From: Corynebacterium incognita
GTDB lineage: Bacteria; Actinomycetota; Actinomycetes; Mycobacteriales; Mycobacteriaceae
DNA: 64,000 nucleotides
Assembly: GCF_014217255.1 (NCBI RefSeq)
Contig: NZ_CP059404.1
Coordinates: 620,001-684,000, forward strand
Direction: 5' to 3'
This document shows positions 54,853-63,973 of this stretch, in pieces; position 1 is the first letter of the stretch, and each line of letters opens with the position of its first letter. The position numbers and the translations under genes were made by a program. Under the pieces are notes generated by a model. That model searched no databases. It was not told the origin of the DNA and worked only from the letters and a program-made list of their open reading frames with translations.

Positions 54853-55065
54853 GAATTCACCCTGTCCAAGGGCGAGAAGAACGGTGGCAGCAACAACGGT
54901 AGCGCTGCCAGAAGCTCCAACGGGTCGTCGGCAGGCGGTGCCATCGCAGCCGTGGTGGCGATCATCGCCGCGCTGGCTGGCGGCATGGCGGTGCTCGGCA
55001 AGGGCATGCCGGTAGGCGATCTGAAGAAGCTGGCCAAGAAGTACGGCATCAAGCTCCCGTTCTAA
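54853..55065 (+). pseudogene. Tail fragment of a second phosphatase gene
   Basis: 71 codons: EFTLSKGEKNGGSNNG, a Ser/Asn linker, a hydrophobic helix (AIAAVVAIIAALAGGMAVLG) and VGDLKKLAKKYGIKLPF. Order and end match the C-terminus of the phosphatase at 53115-54734, but the sequence has diverged, so it comes from a paralogue whose body is gone. No start signal is present. Confidence 0.8.
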
Positions 55066-55086
55066 GCCCCGCACCCCGTCTAAAAA

Positions 55087-55144
55087 CCAAAAAGTTCCTC
55101 GTCCCACCCCATCAAACTTCGGGTGCGGACTAGGAACTTTTTGG
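55087..55144. terminator. Bidirectional terminator beside ndk copy 2
   Basis: A perfect 13-bp inverted repeat, CCAAAAAGTTCCT (55087-55099) and AGGAACTTTTTGG (55132-55144), with T-runs in both directions. Its loop is nearly the same as that at 52105-52151. Confidence 0.85.
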
Positions 55145-55154
55145 TGGCGCCGGT

Positions 55155-55565
55155 TTAGAGGTTCGGAAACCAGATAGCGATCTCGCGCTCGGCGGACTCT
55201 TAGGAGTCGGAGCCGTGAACGACGTTCTCGCCAACGGTCAGTGCGAAGTCACCGCGGATAGTGCCCGGGGTGGCCTTGGAGACTGGGTCAGTGCCGCCGG
55301 CCAGCTGACGCCATGCCTCGATGGCGCGCTCGCCCTCGACAATGCCTGCAACCAGCGGTGCGGAGGTGATGAAGTCCACCAGCTCGCCGAAGACAGGCTT
55401 GTCCTTGTGCTCCTCGTAGTGTTTCTCAGCGGTCTCGCGGTCTGCGGTGCGCAGATCCATCTCAACGAGCTTGAGGCCCTTGCGTTCGATGCGGGCAATG
55501 ATCTCGCCCACGTGGCCGTTCTTGACGCCGTCTGGCTTAATAAGGATGAGAGTACGTTCAGTCAT
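55155..55565 (-). pseudogene. ndk: Nucleoside diphosphate kinase, second copy cut short by a stop codon
   Basis: The same 137-codon frame as ndk copy 1. CCA (Pro) after [10 protein letters not shown] has become TAA at 55202-55200, so only 121 residues would be made (55565-55200). The catalytic His117 is kept; the last 15 residues, from PESAEREIA to WFPNL, are lost though still readable beyond the stop. Within the shared 121 residues I see one replacement (KPFFGE to KPVFGE). Loss of the C-terminal segment should harm subunit packing, but activity cannot be excluded. Confidence 0.85.
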
Positions 55566-55579
55566 GTACGCAATCGTGC

Positions 55580-55894
55580 CTAACGCTGATCAAGTGCGCG
55601 CACTATGCGTTGCGCTTCCTCCGTACTTGCGTGCCGGTGCCAGAGTTTCACCTGGTTAACCGCCGTACCAAACTTACCTTCGGCGAGGAGATCCTGGATG
55701 GTGCGGCGCTGGTCATCGTCAAGCTCAATAGGGCCGGTTTCCTTGCTCTGATAGGTCAGGTATAGGCCGTAGAACAGGCAGACGCCGGCCAAGAGGATGA
55801 CGATCAGCCCCATCCAGCGGGGCTGGCCGGTGAGGACGAGGACGATGGCGAGGATGCAGAAGAGGGCGGAGACTCCGAATGAAACGGAGCGCAT
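55580..55894 (-). CDS. Small membrane protein, ndk-linked, copy 2
   Basis: 104 residues from ATG 55894; TACTAT (55907-55902, minus) lies 7 nt before it, the same leaderless layout as copy 1. Hydrophobic helices are [17 protein letters not shown] and [20 protein letters not shown]; the soluble end is [20 protein letters not shown]. The helix 1-loop region is almost identical to copy 1 ([20 protein letters not shown]) but the rest has diverged, unlike the nearly identical ndk copies next door. Function unknown. Confidence 0.78.
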   Translation of the reverse strand: MRSVSFGVSALFCILAIVLVLTGQPRWMGLIVILLAGVCLFYGLYLTYQSKETGPIELDDDQRRTIQDLLAEGKFGTAVNQVKLWHRHASTEEAQRIVRALDQR

Positions 55895-55965
55895 GCCTGC
55901 CATAGTAGCGGCCCTGCAGCGTGCCACAGATTTTCATTTTGTTTTCAATAAGGTGGACGCTGGCC

Positions 55966-55971
55966 TACACT
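55966..55971 (+). promoter_or_regulatory. Putative -10 for leaderless CDF gene
   Basis: TACACT, 6 nt, then ATG 55978. TTTTCA (55942-55947) lies 18 nt upstream as a -35 candidate. Confidence 0.45.
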
Positions 55972-55977
55972 GAGGGT

Positions 55978-56889
55978 ATGCACGATCACTCTCACCAGCC
56001 CGGTACACACAGCCACGCGCCGTCCGCGACGCGGGCGCTGTTCCTGGTCCTGGGAGTCACGGCGGTCATCTTCATCGCGCAGGTCATCGGCGGCCTGGTG
56101 TCCGGATCACTCGCGCTGGTCTCCGACGCGATGCATATGCTCTCGGATTCCACGGGCTTGCTGCTGGCGCTCATCGCGGTGTTAGTGGGGCGGCGGCGCG
56201 CCGACCACAAGGCCACGTTTGGCTATCGACGCGTGGAGGTCATCGCCGCCACCGTCAACGGCGTGGTGGTCACCGGCATCGCGGTGTGGATCGCGGTCCG
56301 TGCGCTCACCAGACTGGGTGGCGACGCCCCGCACATCGATACCGGCATCATGCTCGTGGTCGCCACAGTGGGCTTGGTGGCCAACGCGGTCTCCGCGCTC
56401 ATCCTAACCCGCCACCAGCACGACAGCCTCAACCTCCGCGGGGCGTACCTGCACGTGCTGTCGGATTTGCTGGGCTCGGTCGCGGTCATTGTCGCCGGCC
56501 TCATCATCCGTTTCACCGGCTGGGTTCCGGCCGACACCATCGCGTCGCTCATCATCGCGGGGCTCGTGCTGCCGCGGGCGCTCGCGCTGGTGCGCGATTC
56601 CCTGCGCGTCCTGCTGAATAATTCCCCGGCGGGCATCGATGCCCGCGAGGTCGAGGACGCCCTCAACGGTTTAGAACACGTGGATTCGGTGCACGACCTG
56701 CACCTGTGGAGCATCGACGGTAGCACTCCCCTGGCCACCTGCCACCTGGTCTCCGCCTGCCCGGCGTCGCACAATGGGGTGCTTCTCGACGCCGCGCAGG
56801 CCCGACTGCGCGACTTCGGCATCGAGCACTCCACCATCCAAATCGAGGAGACCACGCACCAGGCGCACGAGGACTACTGCCGGGACTAG
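55978..56889 (+). CDS. Cation diffusion facilitator (Zn/Co/Cd efflux)
   Basis: 303 residues from ATG 55978; an upstream in-frame GTG would include the promoter. A His-rich start (MHDHSHQPGTHSH) is typical of zinc carriers. Six membrane helices follow, with the metal site residues in SLALVSDAMHMLSDSTGLL (helix 2) and LRGAYLHVLSDLLGSVAVI (helix 5). The cytoplasmic C-terminal domain is ferredoxin-like: VEDALNGLEHVDSVHDLHLW. It exports divalent metal by proton exchange. It ends 4 bases into the convergent DUF4233 gene and is absent from the usual ndk-DUF4233-folC order, so it was probably inserted. Confidence 0.92.
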   Translation: MHDHSHQPGTHSHAPSATRALFLVLGVTAVIFIAQVIGGLVSGSLALVSDAMHMLSDSTGLLLALIAVLVGRRRADHKATFGYRRVEVIAATVNGVVVTGIAVWIAVRALTRLGGDAPHIDTGIMLVVATVGLVANAVSALILTRHQHDSLNLRGAYLHVLSDLLGSVAVIVAGLIIRFTGWVPADTIASLIIAGLVLPRALALVRDSLRVLLNNSPAGIDAREVEDALNGLEHVDSVHDLHLWSIDGSTPLATCHLVSACPASHNGVLLDAAQARLRDFGIEHSTIQIEETTHQAHEDYCRD

Positions 56890-57356
56890 TCGGTTCCCAG
56901 GTGCTGCGTGGTGAGCAGACCGCGCTCCATGCGGGCCACCAGCGAAGAACGCAGGTGAAACATGAACGCCCACACCAGCGCGAAGATCAGCACCACCGCG
57001 CCCACGGACCAGTGGATGGCGAAGCCGAACAGACCGATGACTTGCAAAGCCACGTTAACCGCCATCGCCCAGGGCTTGGTCTGGAAACCACACATCACAA
57101 AGTGCGCCAGGCCCAAGACCGTGATGAAGACCCAGTTAAACGTGGTCCAGTACGCGCCTTCTTCCACCTTCAGGACCACCAGCAGCGCCAAGAGGATGGA
57201 GATGCCCTCCATGATCAGCACGCCGTTGAGCATGCCGCGCAGCCCCTTCATCGGGTCCTTGACCGGGTCCTTGCCGGGGCCGAGCGGGCCGTACTCGTTG
57301 TTCCTTGGTGCACCGGGGTGGGAGCCCGGGGCACCCTTGCGAAGGTTGTCGGTCAT
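56886..57356 (-). CDS. DUF4233 membrane protein
   Basis: A 156-residue protein. A polar N-terminus rich in Gly/Pro precedes KDPMKGLRGMLNGVLIMEGI and four hydrophobic segments, ending MFHLRSSLVARMERGLLTTQ. This family is almost always encoded next to folC in actinobacteria; its role is unknown. The ATGA at 57356-57353 overlaps the folC stop, so it is translated with folC. A copy of its last 29 codons is found at 54765-54851. Confidence 0.9.
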   Translation of the reverse strand: MTDNLRKGAPGSHPGAPRNNEYGPLGPGKDPVKDPMKGLRGMLNGVLIMEGISILLALLVVLKVEEGAYWTTFNWVFITVLGLAHFVMCGFQTKPWAMAVNVALQVIGLFGFAIHWSVGAVVLIFALVWAFMFHLRSSLVARMERGLLTTQHLGTD

Positions 57357-58903
57357 GCGGGGTCCTTTCCAAACATCGTGCGGGCCTCGCCCGCGGTAAC
57401 CACAGAACCGGTGATGACGATACCGGAGCCGGACTGAATCTCCGCATCCTCGGCCAGCTCCACCGCCAAGGCGTACGCGCCCGGCAGGGTGTCGGTCACG
57501 TGGACGCGCTCCTCGCCGAAGATGTCGCGCGCGGCGTCGGCCAGCTCGTAGGCGTCCAAGGCGCGCGGCGAGGTGTTCTGGGTGATCACCACCTCGTGAA
57601 GATAGGGTTCCAGCGCGGTGAGGATGCCCGCGGCGTCCTTGTCCCCCAGCACAGCGACGACGCCGATGAGCCGCGCAAAGTTGAAATCGCGCTCCAGCGC
57701 CGCGCCCAGTGCCTTCGCGCCGTGCGGGTTGTGGGCGGCGTCGATGAACGTGGTGGGGCTGGTGCGCACGCGCTCCAACCGGCCCGGGGAGACCGCCTCC
57801 GCGAAACCGGTACGCACCGTCTCCACGTCCAGCGGGCGCCCGGTGCTCGCGCCGAAGAAAGCCTCCACGGCAGCCAAGGCCACGGCGGCATTCTTCGCCT
57901 GGTGTTCACCGGACAGCGGCAGGAAGATGTCGGCGTACTCGCCGCCGAGCCCCTGGATGGTCAGCTGCTGGCCGCCGACCGCGATGCGCGATTCCAGCGC
58001 GGCGAACTCGCTGCCCGCGCGCGCCACCGCGTTATCCGTGGCCACCGCCTTGTTGAGCAACACCTGCATGGCCGCAGGCTCCTGCTCGGAGATGACCACG
58101 ATGTTCTCGTTCGGGGTCAGCACCTCGTCGCGGTCGGCGCGCGGTTTGATGATGCCGGCCTTCTCGCCCGCGATCTCCTCCAACGTGTCGCCGAGCAGCT
58201 CCACGTGGTCGAGGCCGATTGGGGTGATGACCGCGACCTCCGGGTCAATGACGTTGGTGGCGTCCCATGTGCCGCCGAGGCCGACCTCGATGACGGCGAC
58301 GTCCACGGGGGCGTCGGCAAACGCGGCGTAACCCATGGCCACGAGCACCTCGAACTTGCTCATCGCGGGGCCGCCTTCGGCCTGCGAGTGGGCGTCCACC
58401 ATCTCCACGTAGGGCTTGATTTCCTCCCAGATGCGCACGTAATCGCGCGGGTGGATGGGCTGGCCGTCGATGCCGATGCGCTCGGTCACGCGCTGCAGGT
58501 GCGGGGAGGTGAACAACCCGGTGCGGCGGTGGAAAGAACGCAGCAGGGACTCGATCATCCGCGACGTCGAGGACTTGCCGTTGGTCCCGGCCACGTGGAT
58601 GGTCTGGAACGAGTGCTGGGGGTTGCCCAACAAGTCCATCAGCATCCGGATACGGTCCAGGGAGGGCTCGATCTGCGTCTCGGGCCAGCGGGCATCGAGT
58701 TGCTTGTCGACGTCCGCGAGCGCGCGCAGCTCCTCCGCACTGACCTCCTGCGGCGCGGGCGCGGAGTACTCCTCCGGCCCGCCGCCGAGGTTGAGCGTGA
58801 GTCCGGATTCGGTGATCTCTACCGGGCTGTCGGCGGTACCTTCGGCGAGCGCGTCGACGATCTCGAGCTCCTCGCCATTATTGTCCGGCTGGTTGTCAGC
58901 CAC
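57353..58903 (-). CDS. folC: Folylpolyglutamate / dihydrofolate synthase
   Basis: A 516-residue Mur-ligase-fold enzyme that adds glutamate to dihydropteroate and tetrahydrofolates. The ATP loop is HVAGTNGKSSTSRMIESLL, followed by GLFTSPHLQRVTERIGIDG, VIEVGLGGTWDATNV and IDAAHNPHGAKALGAAL. The N-terminus has about 75 extra residues, acidic and low-complexity, before the conserved core starting LDARWPETQIEPSLDRIRML; this is common in corynebacteria. The start overlaps the end of valS by one base. Confidence 0.94.
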   Translation of the reverse strand: MADNQPDNNGEELEIVDALAEGTADSPVEITESGLTLNLGGGPEEYSAPAPQEVSAEELRALADVDKQLDARWPETQIEPSLDRIRMLMDLLGNPQHSFQTIHVAGTNGKSSTSRMIESLLRSFHRRTGLFTSPHLQRVTERIGIDGQPIHPRDYVRIWEEIKPYVEMVDAHSQAEGGPAMSKFEVLVAMGYAAFADAPVDVAVIEVGLGGTWDATNVIDPEVAVITPIGLDHVELLGDTLEEIAGEKAGIIKPRADRDEVLTPNENIVVISEQEPAAMQVLLNKAVATDNAVARAGSEFAALESRIAVGGQQLTIQGLGGEYADIFLPLSGEHQAKNAAVALAAVEAFFGASTGRPLDVETVRTGFAEAVSPGRLERVRTSPTTFIDAAHNPHGAKALGAALERDFNFARLIGVVAVLGDKDAAGILTALEPYLHEVVITQNTSPRALDAYELADAARDIFGEERVHVTDTLPGAYALAVELAEDAEIQSGSGIVITGSVVTAGEARTMFGKDPA

Positions 58904-61605
58904 TACTGAGCCGCCCCCAGACCGTCGAGTCGCGCAGTGATGCGGGTGACCTCTTCCTCGGCGATGCGGCGACGCTCGCGGATCTTCTCCACCACCTCGT
59001 CCGGCGCCTTGGCCAGGAAGGCCTCGTTGCCCAACTTCTTGCCGGTCTGCTCGAGTTCCTTGTTGGCCTTGGCCAGGTCCTTCTCCAGGCGCTTACGCTC
59101 GGCGTCGACGTCCACGGCCCCGGAGGTATCCAGCGCGACCTCGATGGTGGCCTGCGACAGGCGCACCTCGATGGTCGCGGACGCAGTGAAGTCATCGTCC
59201 GGCGCGGTGGTGTTGGCCAGGTTGCGGATCATCTCTTCCTGCCCGGCCAGATCCGCGGCAGCGAAGTCCAGGCGGCCCGGCACCTTCTGTGAGGGCTTCA
59301 CGCCCTGATCTGCGCGGAAGCGGCGCAGCTCGGTGATGAGCTTGTCGGCATCCGCGATGCGGCGCGCGGCCGCCTCGTCCTTCGCCACGCCACCGTTGGT
59401 GTCCTCGGCCGTCGGCCACGGCGCGACCACGATGGACTCGCCGCCGGTCAGGGCCTTCCACAGCACCTCGGTGATAAACGGCATGGTCGGGTGCAGCAGG
59501 CGCAGCACGACGTCGAGCACGCGGCCCAGCACGATCTGGGTGTTGGTGCCGCGCAGCGTGACCTCGTCGCGCGGGATCTGCGTCTTGGCGATCTCCACGT
59601 ACCAGTCGCACAGCTCGTCCCACGCGAAGTGGTAGAGCAGCTCGTTGGCCTTGGCGAACTGGAAGTCGTCCAGGTAGGCGTCCACCTTCACGCGGACTTC
59701 CTCCGCGCGGTCCAGGATCCAGCGGTCGGCGTCCGTGAGTTCCTCGCGGGCGGGAAGCTCCGCCAGGCCTGCGCCGTTCATGAGCGCGAACTTGGTGGCG
59801 TTGAACAGCTTGGTGGCAAAGTTGCGCGAGGCCGCGGCGGCGTCGTCGCCCACTGGAAGATCCACGCCCGGGTTCGCGCCGCGCGCCAGGGTAAAGCGCA
59901 AGGCATCCGCACCGTAGTCGCGCACCCAGTCCATGGGATCGATGCCGTTGCCCAGGGACTTGGACATCTTGCGTCCCTGTTCGTCGCGCACCAGGCCGTG
60001 GAGGTACAGGTCGGTGAACGGCACCTGCGGGCGGCCGTTACTGCCCGCGCCGAGCAGCTCCGGGGTCTGCTTGGCGGCGAAGGTGCCGAACATCATCATG
60101 CGCGCCACCCAGAAGAACAGGATGTCGTAGGCGGTGACCAGCACGTTAGTGGGATAAAACTTCTCCAGGTCCGGGGTCTTGTCCGGCCAGCCCATCGTGG
60201 AAAACGGCCACAGCGCGGACGAGAACCAGGTATCCAGCACGTCCTCGTCTTGGACGTAGCCCGCCGGGGGCTCCTCGTCCGGGCCCACGCACACGATGTC
60301 GCCGTCCGGCCCGTACCAGATCGGGATGCGGTGGCCCCACCACAGCTGGCGCGAGATGCACCAGTCGTGCATGTCGTCCACCCACTCGAAGTAGCGCGGC
60401 TCCAGGGCCTGCGGGTGGACGGTGGTGTCGCCCTCGCGGATGGCGTCGCCGGACATCTTCGCCAGCTCGTCCACCTTGACGAACCACTGCAGCGACAGGC
60501 GCGGCTCAATGGCTTCGCCCGAGCGCTCCGAGTGGCCCACCGAGTGCACGTAGGGTCGGACTTCCTTGACGATGCGCCCCTGCTCCGCCAGCGCCTCGCG
60601 GATGGCCACGCGGGCTTCCTCGCGGGTCATGCCGTCGAAGCGGGTGCCGGTGTCCGCGATGTGCCCGGTGGTGTCCATGACCGTCGGCATGTCCAGGTCA
60701 TGGCGCAGGCCCATGGCGTAGTCGTTGGGGTCGTGCGCCGGGGTGATCTTCACGGCGCCGGTGCCGAATTCCGGATCCACGTAATCGTCGGCGATGATTT
60801 TCAGCGTGAGGTCGTCGCGGAACGGGTGCGGCAGCTCGGTGCCCACGAGGTGCTGGTAGCGCTCGTCCTCGGGATGGACGGCAATCGCGACATCGCCAAG
60901 CATGGTCTCCACACGCGTGGTGGCCACCACCAAGTGCGGCTCGTCGTCGTTCATGGAGCCGTAGCGGAAGGACACGAGCTCGCCCTCGACGTCCTTGTAG
61001 ACGACCTCGATGTCGGAGACGGCCGTCTCCAGCACCGGGGACCAGTTGACCAGACGGTTGGCCTGGTAGATGAGCCCGGCATCAAAAAGTTGCTTGAAGA
61101 TGGTCTGCACCGCACGCGACAGACCCTCGTCCAAAGTGAAGCGCTCGCGGGACCAGTCCACGGAGTCACCAATGGCGCGCATCTGCGACTGGATGGTGCC
61201 GCCGTATTCTTCCTTCCATTCCCACACTTTGGAGATGAATTCCTCGCGCTCGTAGTCCCAACGGGACTTGCCCTCGGTCTCCTTGAGCTTGGCCTCCACC
61301 TTGGTCTGGGTGGCGATGCCCGCGTGGTCCGCGCCCGGCAGCCACAAGGTAGCAAAGCCCTGCATGCGCTTGCGGCGGATAATGGAGTCAATGAGCGTGT
61401 GGTCTAACGCGTGGCCCATGTGCAGCTGGCCGGTCACGTTCGGCGGCGGCAGGACAATGGAGTACGCGGGCTTCTCGCTCTCCGCGTCAGGGGTGAAATA
61501 ACCTGCCTTCACCCAGCCTTCGTACAGCGCCTCCTCGTGGTCCTGCGGATTCCAGGACTTGGGGAGTTCGTTGGAACGGTCGATGCCTACTTTTTGCTCA
61601 GTCAC
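58903..61605 (-). CDS. valS: Valyl-tRNA synthetase
   Basis: A 900-residue class I aminoacyl-tRNA synthetase. The HIGH-type motif is [20 protein letters not shown], the editing domain includes [20 protein letters not shown], and KMSKS lies in [18 protein letters not shown]. The C-terminal tRNA-binding coiled coil (about 835-895) includes [20 protein letters not shown]. The start is GTG at 61605. TAAACT (61618-61613, minus) lies 7 nt upstream, so the mRNA is probably leaderless. No T-box leader is visible. It leads the unit valS-folC-DUF4233. Confidence 0.96.
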   Translation of the reverse strand: MTEQKVGIDRSNELPKSWNPQDHEEALYEGWVKAGYFTPDAESEKPAYSIVLPPPNVTGQLHMGHALDHTLIDSIIRRKRMQGFATLWLPGADHAGIATQTKVEAKLKETEGKSRWDYEREEFISKVWEWKEEYGGTIQSQMRAIGDSVDWSRERFTLDEGLSRAVQTIFKQLFDAGLIYQANRLVNWSPVLETAVSDIEVVYKDVEGELVSFRYGSMNDDEPHLVVATTRVETMLGDVAIAVHPEDERYQHLVGTELPHPFRDDLTLKIIADDYVDPEFGTGAVKITPAHDPNDYAMGLRHDLDMPTVMDTTGHIADTGTRFDGMTREEARVAIREALAEQGRIVKEVRPYVHSVGHSERSGEAIEPRLSLQWFVKVDELAKMSGDAIREGDTTVHPQALEPRYFEWVDDMHDWCISRQLWWGHRIPIWYGPDGDIVCVGPDEEPPAGYVQDEDVLDTWFSSALWPFSTMGWPDKTPDLEKFYPTNVLVTAYDILFFWVARMMMFGTFAAKQTPELLGAGSNGRPQVPFTDLYLHGLVRDEQGRKMSKSLGNGIDPMDWVRDYGADALRFTLARGANPGVDLPVGDDAAAASRNFATKLFNATKFALMNGAGLAELPAREELTDADRWILDRAEEVRVKVDAYLDDFQFAKANELLYHFAWDELCDWYVEIAKTQIPRDEVTLRGTNTQIVLGRVLDVVLRLLHPTMPFITEVLWKALTGGESIVVAPWPTAEDTNGGVAKDEAAARRIADADKLITELRRFRADQGVKPSQKVPGRLDFAAADLAGQEEMIRNLANTTAPDDDFTASATIEVRLSQATIEVALDTSGAVDVDAERKRLEKDLAKANKELEQTGKKLGNEAFLAKAPDEVVEKIRERRRIAEEEVTRITARLDGLGAAQ

Positions 61606-61612
61606 CCGTCCT

Positions 61613-61618
61613 AGTTTA
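61613..61618 (-). promoter_or_regulatory. Putative -10 of leaderless valS
   Basis: TAAACT on the minus strand, 7 nt before GTG 61605. Confidence 0.5.
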
Positions 61619-61814
61619 GCGGCTTAGGCAAACCACCCGCCCACGACCAGCCACCTTGCCTGATTCACCCCCATTTGGGCGCGCTAACAGGCATTTTCAC
61701 CCACACAATGCAGACATTCAAACACGGCAATCACTTTTGGGGCACGATTGCTAGGTAGACCCGTCTCTAATACCAGTAATAACCGGCGACTCAATCACAA
61801 AGGGGGCTTTCGCT

Positions 61815-62552
61815 ATGACGCCACAGACCCACCGCTCCTCCCGCCAGGGCCAGGCCGCCTTGGAGCGGGTGGTCGGTGTTGCCATCGCCGAATTCGCCGA
61901 GCGGGGCTTCTCGGCGACGAAGATGGACAAGCTCTCCACGCTGTCCGGCATGTCCAAGCGTATGATCCACTATCACTTCACGGACAAAGCGGGGCTCTAC
62001 CACCGCGCGGTGGATACGGCACTGCAGCGTGTGCTCCCGGACATCGCGTCCTTGGAGTCCCACTCCCCCGTCGCCGTGGATGACATGCGGGCGCTTATCG
62101 ACGTCGCTTTCGAGCACATGGCCGCACACCCCACCGAGGTCCAGCTGCTCGCGCGCCTGGAACACGACAAGCCGGGCCGCGAGGCCCTGCAGGACTCCGC
62201 GGAACAGATCTCCGAGCTGTCCAAGTATCTGAACAAATTGCTCATCCGCGGCCAGGACGCGGGTGCCTTCCGCCCCGGCATCTCCGCCGCGGACATCTTC
62301 TACCTCATGACCACGCTATCCATGGCGCACATCTCGCACCGCGGCATGATGGACCGGGTGTGGGACGTCGCCCTGGACAGCAACGACAATCGCGCCGGCG
62401 CCCATCGCCTGGCCACCGACGCGGTCATCGCGTTCCTCACTTCAAACCTGCCCGCCACGGGGCACTCGTCCTACCTCTCGGAGGCAGACCACGAGGACGC
62501 GACCGCGGACATCTACGCCACCGACGCCTACAGCGACGACGCTTACGCCTAA
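61815..62552 (+). CDS. TetR-family transcriptional regulator
   Basis: A 245-residue protein. The N-terminal helix-turn-helix reads [20 protein letters not shown], then [20 protein letters not shown], the TetR pattern. The C-terminal ligand domain includes [20 protein letters not shown] and [20 protein letters not shown]. The last 30 residues are acidic. AAAGGGGG lies 9 bases before the ATG. Ligand and targets are unknown; the divergent valS operon and convergent clpX offer no clue. Its stop overlaps the clpX stop by 4 bases on the opposite strand. Confidence 0.9.
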   Translation: MTPQTHRSSRQGQAALERVVGVAIAEFAERGFSATKMDKLSTLSGMSKRMIHYHFTDKAGLYHRAVDTALQRVLPDIASLESHSPVAVDDMRALIDVAFEHMAAHPTEVQLLARLEHDKPGREALQDSAEQISELSKYLNKLLIRGQDAGAFRPGISAADIFYLMTTLSMAHISHRGMMDRVWDVALDSNDNRAGAHRLATDAVIAFLTSNLPATGHSSYLSEADHEDATADIYATDAYSDDAYA

Positions 62553-63850
62553 GCCGACTGCTCCTCGGCGACCGCGAACTCGATGACCGGCTCGGCGCCG
62601 TCAGTGATGACCTCCGGGGTGATGGTCACGGTGGCGCGGGTCTCGGCGTCCGGGATGTCGTACATGACCGGCACCAGCACCTCTTCCATGATGGCGCGCA
62701 GACCGCGGGCGCCCGTCTTGCGCTCCAGGGCCTTGTCCGCGATGGCCTCCAACGCGCCGTCGGCAAACTGCAAATCCGCGTCATCCATCTCAAACAGCGC
62801 CTGATACTGGCGCACCAGTGAGTTGCGTGGTTCCGTGAGCACGCGCACGAGGGACTCCTGGTCCAGGTTCTCCACAGTGGCCACCACCGGGAGGCGGCCG
62901 ATGAACTCCGGGATGAGCCCGAACTTCACCAGGTCCTCCGGGCGCACCTCGGCGAAGAGATCCTTCTCGGCTTCCTGCTCCTTCTTGGACTCCAGCTGCG
63001 CGCCGAAGCCCAGGCCCTTCTTGCCCACGCGCTCAGAGATGACCTTCTCCAAGCCCGCGAAGGCGCCGGCCACGATGAACAGCACGTTGGAGGTGTCCAG
63101 CTGGATGAACTCCTGGTTCGGGTGCTTGCGCCCGCCCTGGGGCGGGATAGACGCCACGGTGCCCTCCAGGATCTTCAACAGCGCCTGCTGCACGCCCTCG
63201 CCGGAGACGTCGCGGGTAATCGACGGGTTCTCCGATTTGCGGGTGATCTTGTCCACCTCGTCCACGTAGATGATGCCGCGCTGCGCGCGCTCCACATCGA
63301 AGTCGGCGGCCTGCAGCAACTTGAGCAGGATGTTTTCCACGTCCTCGCCCACGTAGCCGGCCTCGGTAAGGCTCGTGGCGTCGGCAATAGCGAAAGGCAC
63401 GTCCAGCATGCGGGCCAGCGTCTGCGCCAGGTAGGTCTTACCTGAACCAGTGGGGCCCAGCATGAGGATGTTGGACTTAGCGATCTCCACGGCGTCGTCC
63501 GGGTCCTTCGCCTTGCGACGATCGCTCACCGACGCCTGGCTTTCCGCCTTGATGCGCTTGTAGTGGTTGTATACCGCCACGGACAGGATGCGCTTGGCGT
63601 CGTCTTGGCCGATGACGTACTTGTCGAGGAACGCGGAGATTTCCTTGGGGCGCGGCAGGCGGGTTTCCTGCTTGGCCTCCTCCTCGTTCTTGGTGTTGAG
63701 GAGCTCCTCTTCGATGATTTCGTTGCACAGCTCAATGCATTCATCGCAGATATAAACACCGCCGCCGGCGATGAGCTTCTTCACCTGCTTCTGGCTCTTC
63801 CCGCAGAAGGAACACTTGAGCAGGTCGGCGCTTTCTTGCATGTGTGCCAT
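62549..63850 (-). CDS. clpX: ATP-dependent Clp protease ATPase subunit ClpX
   Basis: A 433-residue AAA+ unfoldase. The N-terminal zinc-binding domain has CSFCGKSQ and [12 protein letters not shown]. The ATPase has Walker [21 protein letters not shown], Walker [14 protein letters not shown], the pore loop [10 protein letters not shown], sensor [20 protein letters not shown], and [15 protein letters not shown] near the C-terminus. The IGF-type loop that docks ClpP appears as GLGFGAQ, as in actinobacteria. It unfolds substrates for ClpP1P2. The start is ATG 63850, with an alternative Met three codons on. No clear ribosome site is visible. Confidence 0.97.
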   Translation of the reverse strand: MAHMQESADLLKCSFCGKSQKQVKKLIAGGGVYICDECIELCNEIIEEELLNTKNEEEAKQETRLPRPKEISAFLDKYVIGQDDAKRILSVAVYNHYKRIKAESQASVSDRRKAKDPDDAVEIAKSNILMLGPTGSGKTYLAQTLARMLDVPFAIADATSLTEAGYVGEDVENILLKLLQAADFDVERAQRGIIYVDEVDKITRKSENPSITRDVSGEGVQQALLKILEGTVASIPPQGGRKHPNQEFIQLDTSNVLFIVAGAFAGLEKVISERVGKKGLGFGAQLESKKEQEAEKDLFAEVRPEDLVKFGLIPEFIGRLPVVATVENLDQESLVRVLTEPRNSLVRQYQALFEMDDADLQFADGALEAIADKALERKTGARGLRAIMEEVLVPVMYDIPDAETRATVTITPEVITDGAEPVIEFAVAEEQSA

Positions 63851-63919
63851 AGAAGTGTCGAGTCTCGCTTTTCTTCACAGATAGATATTGGGAGTTACAG
63901 CCTAGCTTAGTAAACGCAA

Positions 63920-63961
63920 CGCACCCCGCCGGCCAATTGTTCCTTGGCGTGGCGGGGTGCG
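63920..63961 (-). terminator. GC-rich hairpin upstream of clpX
   Basis: A perfect 11-bp inverted repeat, CGCACCCCGCC (63920-63930) and GGCGGGGTGCG (63951-63961). It follows the presumed minus-strand gene that ends at 63974 and would isolate clpX from it. Confidence 0.6.
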
Positions 63962-63973
63962 ATGCGGAGTTGT

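Noticed and set aside
61606..61814. T-box or other riboswitch upstream of valS
   Set aside because: A -10 lies 7 nt before the start codon, leaving no leader, and no T-box sequence or paired specifier stem was seen.
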